Shown here: positions 7,052 to 12,819 of the stretch, one piece after another
How the letters are laid out: every line of letters starts with the position of its first letter
Numbering within the stretch: position 1 is the first letter of the stretch
Origin: Propionibacteriaceae bacterium UBA6122
GTDB lineage: Bacteria > Actinomycetota > Actinomycetes > Propionibacteriales > Propionibacteriaceae
Assembly: GCA_002428365.1 (NCBI GenBank)
Contig: DIVW01000004.1
Coordinates: 1-12,819 of the forward strand
DNA length: 12,819 nucleotides
Reading direction: 5' to 3'
The notes under the pieces: generated by a model
Database searches by the model: none
Told to the model about the DNA's origin: nothing
The model's input: only the letters and a program-made list of their open reading frames with translations
Program-made: the position numbers and the translations under genes

Positions 7052-8335
7052 ATGAGCGCAGCTGACGCGCTTCGCGTCGGCATCTTCACCGACGACTTCT
7101 ACCCCGAATCCGGCGGGGTGGGACGTTCGGTTCAACTCCAGCTACAGGAGTTGTCCACGTCCGGTCACCAGGTCACCCTCTTCGCCCCCGCAGCCCGGTT
7201 GGCACCGCCGGTGGAATGCGCCTGGCAAGGCTTGCCCTACTGGCGGCTGCCCGGCACCCCCAGTTTTCTCTGCTCGCTCAAAGCCGGGGACGCGCTGGCC
7301 CGCCGAATCGCTGCGGAGCATCCCGGGCTGCAAGTGGTGCACTCCCAGAACGAACGCGGGGCGGTCTTTCTAGCCGCCAAGGTGGCCAAGCTGCTCAACG
7401 TGGCGCACGTCCACACCTTCCACTCCAACTACGCCGGCACCCACCTGAGCTCCCCCGCGGTCGCCGCGCTGAATAGTCTCACCTACCTGGATTGGTCGGG
7501 ACGCTGGCTGCGCCGCCTGGTCGCAACACCCCCCGTCCGGCTGGGCCGCTCCCAAGTCGTCGTTCCAGCCGGTGAAACCCGATTGACGGCGCGCGACTGG
7601 CGAAGCATGGCTCGGTTGGCCAGCGCCGTAGATCGCTTCACCTCACCAGCCCAGTTCGTCATCGACAACCTAATTGCCGCCTCCGGTGGCAGCCTCACCA
7701 CCCGGGCCAGCACCGTGCCCAGCGGAGTGAGCGAGGTCTTCGGTCGCGCGCGCCGCAGCCGCGCCCGCGGTCCGGTTACCCGCTTCCTCTCAGTCGGGCG
7801 GCTTGGTCCAGAGAAGCGCACGGCCGTGCTGTTATCAGCCTTCGACTCCCTGGGACGCGACGACGCCGAGTTGCGCATCATCGGCACCGGTGGCAGCGAA
7901 CGCGCCCTACGGCAACAGGCCCTACGGATCCGACACGGCCAGGTGGTGTTCCTCGGCCACTTCACCGAGGCCGAACTGCTCGCCCAGGAGTTGGCCGACG
8001 CCGACGTGTTCGTCTTGGCCTCGCATCGCTTCGACACTCAAGCCATGGTGTTGGGCGAGGCCGCTGCCACTGGCACCCCGATCCTCTATTGCGATCAGCG
8101 GCTCACGGTGGGCACCAGCCCCACCAATTCGCTGCTCACTGGGCCAAGCCCGGCCGAACTAGCCGCCGGAATGCGGGCGTTGGCCGACGATGTGCCGCGG
8201 CTGATGGCCATGTCAGCTGCCTCGGCCAAACTCGGGCGCACCCTCGGCGCGGCCACGATGCGCGAGAACTACCTGGAGGTCTATCGCCAGGCGATCGCTG
8301 ACAAGGCCGCCCGGACGGCTGCAGTCAGGCCGTAG
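7052..8335 (+). CDS. GT4-family (GT-B fold) glycosyltransferase
   Basis: A 427-residue retaining glycosyltransferase of the GT4 type, probably cytoplasmic or peripheral to the membrane, moving a sugar from a nucleotide donor to a lipid or glycan acceptor. The N-terminal Rossmann half opens with RVGIFTDDFYPESGGVGRSV, holding the Gly-rich donor/acceptor loop, and has HTFHSNYAGTHLS. The C-terminal half begins at FLSVGRLGPEKR and continues with ELRIIGTGG, VVFLGHFTEAEL and the nucleotide-sugar site FDTQAMVLGEAAATGTPI. The usual EX7E pair reads DX7E here, a conservative change. The closest known folds are PimB/MgtA-like mannosyltransferases, but the donor cannot be read from sequence. The frame opens at TTG 7031. 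ATG 7052 is preferred because the family begins at RVGIFTDD; GAGGGG at 7033-7038 is 13 nt away. It follows the membrane-protein gene and overlaps the transporter gene tail to tail by 11 bp. Confidence 0.9.
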   Translation: MSAADALRVGIFTDDFYPESGGVGRSVQLQLQELSTSGHQVTLFAPAARLAPPVECAWQGLPYWRLPGTPSFLCSLKAGDALARRIAAEHPGLQVVHSQNERGAVFLAAKVAKLLNVAHVHTFHSNYAGTHLSSPAVAALNSLTYLDWSGRWLRRLVATPPVRLGRSQVVVPAGETRLTARDWRSMARLASAVDRFTSPAQFVIDNLIAASGGSLTTRASTVPSGVSEVFGRARRSRARGPVTRFLSVGRLGPEKRTAVLLSAFDSLGRDDAELRIIGTGGSERALRQQALRIRHGQVVFLGHFTEAELLAQELADADVFVLASHRFDTQAMVLGEAAATGTPILYCDQRLTVGTSPTNSLLTGPSPAELAAGMRALADDVPRLMAMSAASAKLGRTLGAATMRENYLEVYRQAIADKAARTAAVRP

Positions 8336-9317
8336 GTTTGGCGACCGGCTCGGCTGGCTCGCTGCTCTGAGCTGCGAGGCTGGCCGCCTGGGCTGCGTCG
8401 CGACGAGCCTGGGCGTCGGGATGGTACTTGCTCAGAATCACCACCCCGCCGATGGCGATGGCGCCGGTGATCAGCATGCCGAACGCGTCGGTGACTCCGA
8501 GCAATGCTCCCTCACCGAGGACGGCGATGCCGAAGCCGACCGCCACGATCGGGTCGGTGGTGGTCATCGAGCCGACCACGATTTCGGCTGGCCCATTTGC
8601 ATAGGCCTGCTGCAACATCCAGCCGCCGACTCCGTAACAGGTGAGCAGGAAGAACAGCCCCACATACAGCAGCGGGTCGGTCCAGTAGTGGTCCTTGCCC
8701 AGCACTTCGAAAAGCGTTTTGAGCATCGTCGGGCTCATGCCGTAGTAGAACGACCCGGCCGAGGCCAACAGCAGGCAGCGACGGAACCCCTTGCCTTTGA
8801 AGCCCAAGTAGGCCAGCAGTGCACCGATGGAGAACACCACCAGCACCCCGACGATGATCTTCCACAGGTTCAGGTCGATCTCTTTGACCGCCGTTGCCGT
8901 GGAGAAGTAGGTGAAGCTCACGATGCCGATGATGGTCAGCGCCACGGCGAACCAAATCAGTTTGGTCGGCCGGTAGCCGTGCAGCTTGGCGGCCAGGAGC
9001 ACCGCCCACGGGACGGCCAAGATGCCAACCGGCTGCACCACGGTGACCGGAGCCAGCGCCAACCCGACCGCGTGCAAGGTCGCACCAACAATGATGGTGC
9101 CCGTGCCAATCAACCACATGCGGTTCTTCAGCAGGCCGAAGAACTCCCGCATGCTCATCGACGGGCTCTCTGCGGTGCCGTAAGTGTTCTTGGAAACGGC
9201 CAGATGCTGGATGGTGGCGCCGGCGGCAAACCCAAAGGAGGAGAACACCACGATGGCCAAGGCCAGCGGAATGTTCTGCTCCAGTTGGAACAGTCCAGCC
9301 AAAGGAATGAGCGTCAT
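8325..9317 (-). CDS. DMT-superfamily transporter (EamA/NIPA-like)
   Basis: A 330-residue inner-membrane protein with about nine or ten hydrophobic helices (about 18-38, 68-88, 95-112, 119-139, 151-172, 180-205, 216-237, 247-267 and 275-296) and a charged Ala/Glu-rich cytoplasmic tail (310-330). The two halves repeat the drug/metabolite transporter plan: a GLALAPVTVVQPVGILAVPWA block in the first half and an AYANGPAEIVVGSMTTTDPIVAV block in the second. Spacing and motif style resemble actinobacterial DMT proteins related to NIPA magnesium transporters; the substrate is unknown. An in-frame TGA just upstream makes ATG 9315-9317 the only reasonable start, with GGA 4 nt before it. It is the last gene of the minus-strand run after the AlbA_2 gene (65-bp gap), and its 3' end overlaps the glycosyltransferase gene by 11 bp. 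Confidence 0.85.
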   Translation of the reverse strand: MTLIPLAGLFQLEQNIPLALAIVVFSSFGFAAGATIQHLAVSKNTYGTAESPSMSMREFFGLLKNRMWLIGTGTIIVGATLHAVGLALAPVTVVQPVGILAVPWAVLLAAKLHGYRPTKLIWFAVALTIIGIVSFTYFSTATAVKEIDLNLWKIIVGVLVVFSIGALLAYLGFKGKGFRRCLLLASAGSFYYGMSPTMLKTLFEVLGKDHYWTDPLLYVGLFFLLTCYGVGGWMLQQAYANGPAEIVVGSMTTTDPIVAVGFGIAVLGEGALLGVTDAFGMLITGAIAIGGVVILSKYHPDAQARRDAAQAASLAAQSSEPAEPVAKPTA

Positions 9318-9369
9318 GTCGTCCAGTCAGTGAAGGGCGAAGGGCTGGGCCAGCCTAGCCGGTGCGCCA

Positions 9370-9393
9370 AAGCTCGCCGAACTCAACGAGCTT
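9370..9393 (-). terminator. Inverted repeat across the stop codon of the AlbA_2 gene
   Basis: AAGCTCG (9370-9376) and CGAGCTT (9387-9393) pair perfectly around a 10-nt loop containing the stop codon (9383-9385). On the minus strand a competing CCGAA/TTCGG pairing is nested across it. No T-run follows, so it may be an RNA-stability or weak termination signal between this gene and the transporter gene. Confidence 0.3.
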
Positions 9394-10258
9394 CGGAGAA
9401 CCGGACGGCGGCCCGCATCTGGGCGGCCAGCGAGGAGCCAAGGTTCAGCGGCCAACGGTGCATCACATACTCGGTGGCCTCGTTCACTTTGAGGTGGCGG
9501 GTGGAGTTGCCCGACCGCAGCCAGAACTCCGGCACTGCCGCTTTGCTCGGCTCCAGGTACACCGGACGCGGCGAGGGGCGACAGGTGATCGCGCACACCG
9601 GCCTGGCCACCTCATCGGGGTCGGCCACCTCGGGGAACTCGATTTGGGCGAGCGCCGCCGCGTTCTGACCCAGGGCCGCAGTCAGCAAATCTCGCAGCCA
9701 AAGCTCGTAGCGATCCAGATCTGGGGCCTTCATGGTGGCCAGGTCGGCGTCCAACCCGAGCGGGGTACCAGTGTCATCGACGCCGACTACCAAAGTGCCA
9801 CCATCGGCGTTGAGGAAGGCACAGACCGTCTTGGCAATCACCTGCTCCATCTTCTCGTCACGCTGGCCGGTGTGCAGATTCACCCGGGCCGTCGATTTGA
9901 ACTCGACCCGATCAGATTCCCCCGCGGCCAGCATCACTGAGATCTCCGGGGCGGGATGCGGCTGGAAGTGGGCGGCAATCCCTGCGTACAGCGCGATGCC
10001 ACCAACCGAGAAACCCAGGGTGAGCATCACTGATAGCAGGCCCAACAGCTGAGGACTGCGCTCCAGCGCCCCAGCGACCAGCAGCCCCAGCGCGGTGGCC
10101 AAGATGGTGATCACGATGCTGGTGGCGGTGCCGAGCTTGGCCCGTCCCCGCAACAACAACCGGGCTACCGAACTGAAAAACCAAGCGACCAACAGCGCCA
10201 GCACCAGGGCCAAGGCGATCACCCAGGCCAGCGGCAGGCTCGACAAGAACTCGTTCAT
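9383..10258 (-). CDS. Membrane protein with AlbA_2 (Schlafen-type, putative nucleic-acid/ATP-binding) domain
   Basis: A 291-residue protein. Three helices (about 12-35, 44-65 and 72-97) fill the first third. An AlbA_2 domain at about 114-267 follows, with the family marks ESDRVEFKST at 114-123, FLNADGGTLVVGVDDTGTPLGL at 148-169, and the closing WLRSGNSTRHL near 246-256. AlbA_2/Schlafen domains occur in transcription regulators, RNA-processing nucleases and phage-defence proteins. No extra HTH or nuclease module is visible here, so the role is open: sensing or tethering nucleic acid or nucleotide at the membrane is a guess. ATG 10256-10258 has GGAG 5 nt upstream, the clearest Shine-Dalgarno in this run. 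It follows DUF2207 by 71 bp and precedes the transporter by 65 bp, so cotranscription is likely. Confidence 0.83.
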   Translation of the reverse strand: MNEFLSSLPLAWVIALALVLALLVAWFFSSVARLLLRGRAKLGTATSIVITILATALGLLVAGALERSPQLLGLLSVMLTLGFSVGGIALYAGIAAHFQPHPAPEISVMLAAGESDRVEFKSTARVNLHTGQRDEKMEQVIAKTVCAFLNADGGTLVVGVDDTGTPLGLDADLATMKAPDLDRYELWLRDLLTAALGQNAAALAQIEFPEVADPDEVARPVCAITCRPSPRPVYLEPSKAAVPEFWLRSGNSTRHLKVNEATEYVMHRWPLNLGSSLAAQMRAAVRFSEAR

Positions 10259-10324
10259 GCGCTCTCCACGGTTACATCCTGCCCGGCTTGGCGCAGATCG
10301 TTGCTCAAGCAGCGCCTACCAATT

Positions 10325-10337
10325 GCTGGTCACCAGC
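10325..10337 (-). terminator. Small hairpin on the DUF2207 stop codon
   Basis: Minus-strand GCTGG-TGA-CCAGC has a perfect 5-bp stem with the TGA stop as its loop. It is followed by a structured gap holding GGCGC/GCGCC (about 10292-10314). With no T-run it is unlikely to be a strong terminator. Confidence 0.25.
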
Positions 10338-12129
10338 CGCCGCCACCACCGCCACCAAAGCCGCCACCGCCGGAGAACCCGGAGCCACCACTGGTGGCCG
10401 CCGTGGCCGCCTGCAACGAGGAAGCCATACTCGAAGACAGCGAGTTCAACGAGCTGGACAGATCAGTCAGGCCGAAACCAGTGCCCCACCCGTACCCGTA
10501 GTACCAGTACGGGTTGAAGTCGTAGCGGCCCTCAGCCGCCAACTGCTGAAACACCTTCGTCCACCGCTCAGCAACCCCGAAAACCATCGCATAGGGCAGG
10601 TAACGGGAGAACACGTCGATGCCCTCTTCGAACTTGATCTGTTCGGCCTCGGCCGTAGTGAGGTAGAGCTCGAAGCCCTTGGCTTGGGCCAGCATCGCCG
10701 AGCCGTCAGCAGTACGCCGACCGAACTTGTTGTTCAAGATGAGCACCGCGATGCCCACCAGGATCGGCGCCAGGCCAACCAGGCCCCAGCCGAACAGGCC
10801 CAGCAGGTAGCCCACACCAAACCCGGCGCCGATCAACACCACTCCCCCGGCGATGGCCAATCCCCGTGCTAGAGCTGGGTTCGCTTGATACCAACCCAGC
10901 TCCTTGGTTACCCGGGTGTACAGGTCGGAACGGGCGTCAGTGAGCAGGCTGGCGTATGAGCTGTCGCGCAACTCATCAGTAGTCACCTCGCCACCGGCGG
11001 AGAACAGATTGGAAATCAGCTTGGTCTCATAACCGGCCAACTCGTCGGTGCCCTGCTTGAGGGTGAAGGTGAAATCCTTCTTGCCGGTCTGGGCGATGGT
11101 CAGGTGATTGCGCACCGCCAAATCGACCAGGGTTGCGGTGATGTCGCGATCGTCGGCGGTGGCATCAATCAGGGTGCCGATCTCGCCCGGACGAGCGCCA
11201 CGCGGCGGGCTGAAGGCCACCGCGACCGGCGCGTTGGCGTTGTCGAAGCCAACGGCCGCCTCCTGGCCCGGAGCTGGCGCGATGCCGGGGGTGAGCCCGA
11301 GATAGACCAGATCCCGCGCAGACCTACGAGTGCGCCGGATCAGCACGAACAGCCCGGCACCAGCCAGCAACGCAGTCAGTCCGCCGGTGAAGGCGTTGAC
11401 CGGGAACATGTTCTGAACGGTTAGCCGCTTGCTGTAGCGCGGTTCGGCCCCAACGAAGGTGCCGACCGGGTAACCAGCCACCACCTGGACGTTGCGCCCG
11501 TTGCCGACATCGGTGGCCGAAAAGGTCGCCTTGGACCCATCGGGGGCGCTGGCTTGGCAGACCTCTTTGAACGAGAAGAAGCAAGCCGTCTTGGTGATGG
11601 CGGCCGGGCCGCTGTATTGCACCGAGACCTTGTCGATCGGCACTTCCCAGCCGGGACCGACGACGTCCCAGTTGAACTCGTCCAGGCCGGAGACCTGCTG
11701 GTTCGGCGCGATCAACCCGCGCACGGTGTAGGTGATCTGGTAGGTCTGCACGCCGGTGTAGGTGCGGTTCTCGTTGCCGACCCGAATGGTCAGGGTCTCG
11801 TCGCTTTCCTCGGTGAGCACTTCAGCATTGGCACCGCTCGGGCTGCTCACTTGGCCGACGGTGTAGTCATACATCCGCCAGTGGTCGTCATCACCTTCGA
11901 TGGCTTGGCGTAGCGGGAAGACCAGGTAGGGCCCATGCCCAGCTTCGGTCCCAAAGTCGAAGTCGATCGTCACCTGAACTGAGGTGGTGCCTTGGGCGTC
12001 CGCCGAAGCCACCACTTGGTAGTTGCGAATCGCCCAGTCTTCGCCATCGGCTCGGCTGACCGTCGGAACAGCAACCAACCAACCGACCGCCAGCAGCATT
12101 GCTGCCAGCACACTCACTATGCGACGCAT
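10330..12129 (-). CDS. DUF2207 family predicted membrane protein with Gly-rich C-terminus
   Basis: A 599-residue envelope protein. A signal peptide at 1-27 (VLAAMLLAVGWLVAVPTVSRA) leads into an extracytoplasmic beta-rich DUF2207 region (about 30-240) with two Cys at 183 and 191 that could form a disulfide. A membrane helix follows at about 246-265, then a cytoplasmic segment (270-420, winged-helix-like ATLVDLAVRNHLTIAQ), two helices at about 422-446 and 449-467, a second cytoplasmic segment (AKGFELYLTTAEAEQIKFEEGIDVFSRYLPYAMVFGV, the best conserved family block), an aromatic stretch (NPYWYYGYGWG), and a Ser/Ala then Gly-rich tail ending in GGGGGGGW. The length and the tail are usual for the family. 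The function is unknown. ATG 12127-12129 has no Shine-Dalgarno but has TAGGCT 6 nt upstream. It heads a minus-strand run with the AlbA_2 and transporter genes and diverges from the Nudix-like gene. Confidence 0.9.
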   Translation of the reverse strand: MRRIVSVLAAMLLAVGWLVAVPTVSRADGEDWAIRNYQVVASADAQGTTSVQVTIDFDFGTEAGHGPYLVFPLRQAIEGDDDHWRMYDYTVGQVSSPSGANAEVLTEESDETLTIRVGNENRTYTGVQTYQITYTVRGLIAPNQQVSGLDEFNWDVVGPGWEVPIDKVSVQYSGPAAITKTACFFSFKEVCQASAPDGSKATFSATDVGNGRNVQVVAGYPVGTFVGAEPRYSKRLTVQNMFPVNAFTGGLTALLAGAGLFVLIRRTRRSARDLVYLGLTPGIAPAPGQEAAVGFDNANAPVAVAFSPPRGARPGEIGTLIDATADDRDITATLVDLAVRNHLTIAQTGKKDFTFTLKQGTDELAGYETKLISNLFSAGGEVTTDELRDSSYASLLTDARSDLYTRVTKELGWYQANPALARGLAIAGGVVLIGAGFGVGYLLGLFGWGLVGLAPILVGIAVLILNNKFGRRTADGSAMLAQAKGFELYLTTAEAEQIKFEEGIDVFSRYLPYAMVFGVAERWTKVFQQLAAEGRYDFNPYWYYGYGWGTGFGLTDLSSSLNSLSSSMASSLQAATAATSGGSGFSGGGGFGGGGGGGW

Positions 12130-12135
12130 GGGTTG

Positions 12136-12141
12136 AGCCTA
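12136..12141 (-). promoter_or_regulatory. Possible -10 element of the DUF2207 gene
   Basis: Minus-strand TAGGCT ends 6 nt before ATG 12129, and the sequence between (CAACCC) has no Shine-Dalgarno, so a leaderless transcript is suggested. No clear -35 is seen. The 81-bp divergent gap also serves the Nudix-like gene. Confidence 0.35.
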
Positions 12142-12181
12142 ACAACCTGACCTAAGACACGTGGACGCCACCCCACGCCTA

Positions 12182-12206
12182 TATCCTCTCCAGCAGGCGA
12201 AGGGAG
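12182..12206 (+). promoter_or_regulatory. Possible -10 and ribosome binding site of the Nudix-like gene
   Basis: TATCCT (12182-12187) could be the -10. AAGGGAG (12200-12206) is a strong Shine-Dalgarno 4 nt before ATG 12211. An imperfectly placed inverted repeat CGTGG-8 nt-CCACG (12160-12177) just upstream could be an operator for either divergent gene, but this is weak. Confidence 0.4.
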
Positions 12207-12210
12207 CGAC

Positions 12211-12819
12211 ATGGCGGGAGTATCGGTCACTGCCGAAGTGCTGGCCGTGGTGGTCGCACTAGTGGACGGACGTCCCTGCGCCCTCACCTTTGGCGAGCCG
12301 CCCCGGCTCCCCTCCGGCCCGCTGCTGCCAAGCCACCGATCGCTGCAACAGGCCACCCGCGCCTGGGTGGAGGAACAAACTGGCCGGCACCTGGGCTACC
12401 TCGAACAGCTCTACACCTTCGCCGATGTCGACCGCACCGCCACCGGCCGCGAAATCTCGGTCTCCTATCTTGGCCTGACCACCGCCGGGGAGCCGGGTAT
12501 CGGCGGCTGGACCGACTGGTATGACCTGTTCGGCTGGGAGGACCGCCGTAACGGCACCGAAGCCGTCGACCAATTGGCCCCCGCCCTGCACCAGTGGGCC
12601 GATTCGAGCCAACCACGAAGCGCCGAGCGACAGCAACGGGTGGCCATTACCTTCGGTCTGGACGGACGCCCGTGGCGTCCGGAGTTGGTGCTGCAGCGCT
12701 ACGAGCTGCTCTTTGAAGCTGGGCTGGTGCCCGAATCACCGCCTGATCGCCTTCAGCCGGACGCCGTTGGCGCTCCCGGGGCACGGATGCTCGGCGACCA
12801 CCGCCGGGTGCTGGCCACC
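12211..12819 (+). CDS. Nudix-like transcription regulator of the COG4111/NadQ type (partial, cut by right edge)
   Basis: The frame stays open for 203 codons to the end of the window. The N-terminal half is a Nudix-fold domain: a strand TAEVLAVVVALVDGRPCALTF, then the position of the Nudix box at about 36-58, where GPLLPSHRSLQQATRAWVEEQTG replaces GX5EX7REUXEEXGU. The first catalytic Glu is His and RE has become RA, so hydrolysis is unlikely. Then come LGYLEQLYTFADVDR, SYLGL, WTDWYDLFGWED, and VLQRYELLFEAGLVPES and GDHRRVLAT. From memory these blocks match the COG4111 family, whose alphaproteobacterial member NadQ represses NAD biosynthesis genes using a C-terminal winged helix; that part lies outside the window. 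The likely role is a metabolite-sensing repressor of NAD metabolism, by analogy only. An ADP-ribose/NAD-sensing NrtR-like protein is the alternative. The start has a strong Shine-Dalgarno. The DUF2207 gene diverges from it. Confidence 0.75.
   Translation, partial: MAGVSVTAEVLAVVVALVDGRPCALTFGEPPRLPSGPLLPSHRSLQQATRAWVEEQTGRHLGYLEQLYTFADVDRTATGREISVSYLGLTTAGEPGIGGWTDWYDLFGWEDRRNGTEAVDQLAPALHQWADSSQPRSAERQQRVAITFGLDGRPWRPELVLQRYELLFEAGLVPESPPDRLQPDAVGAPGARMLGDHRRVLAT

Noticed and set aside
9343..9355. GGCTG-GGC-CAGCC hairpin between the transporter and AlbA_2 genes as a terminator
   Set aside because: Only 5 bp with a 3-nt loop and no T-run; too weak to call on its own.
8421..9668. 415-codon open frame on the plus strand
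   Set aside because: It is antisense to the transporter and AlbA_2 genes; the product is rich in His, Gln, Asp and Arg with no domain pattern, as expected from codon bias on the opposite strand.
10345..10400. CCACCG/CCGCC triplet-like repeat
   Set aside because: It is the codons of the Gly-rich DUF2207 tail (GGC/GGT/GGA runs on the minus strand), not an independent repeat element.

Overview
The window reads as chromosomal DNA from a high-GC actinobacterium. Codons mostly end in G or C, GTG and TTG starts are common, several genes lack a Shine-Dalgarno (SD) sequence but have a TAnnnT-like hexamer 6-7 nt before the start, and the gene content (DUF4192, DUF2207, leuS next to comEA-comEC) is actinobacterial. 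A Propionibacteriales relative is possible, but that is an inference. No tRNA, rRNA, CRISPR array, insertion sequence or phage gene was seen.

Layout. At the left edge is the competence pair comEA then comEC on the minus strand; comEC is cut by the window edge and overlaps comEA. A plus-strand gene for a membrane-anchored endonuclease/exonuclease/phosphatase-family enzyme diverges from comEA and converges on leuS. leuS (minus strand) is preceded by about 140 bp that look like a complete leader-peptide attenuator: a promoter, a 9-codon leaderless mini-ORF with two leucine codons, mutually exclusive hairpins and an intrinsic terminator. Upstream of that, also on the minus strand, lies a DUF4192 gene.

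From about 6.36 kb two plus-strand genes encode a single-pass membrane protein with a Pro/Thr-rich stalk and a GT4-type glycosyltransferase. The transferase gene overlaps tail to tail with a minus-strand run that is transcribed right to left: a DUF2207 envelope protein with a Gly-rich tail, a three-helix membrane protein carrying an AlbA_2 (Schlafen-type) domain, and a DMT/NIPA-like transporter. Divergent from DUF2207 is a partial gene for a degenerate Nudix protein resembling the COG4111/NadQ type of NAD-metabolism regulator; it runs off the right edge.

How the genes work together. comEA and comEC form one DNA-uptake module. leuS appears to be controlled by leucyl-tRNA charging through its own leader. 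The DUF2207, AlbA_2 and transporter genes probably form one envelope-related transcription unit of unknown purpose. The strongest candidates for something undescribed are the leuS attenuator and the DUF2207/AlbA_2 membrane pair.
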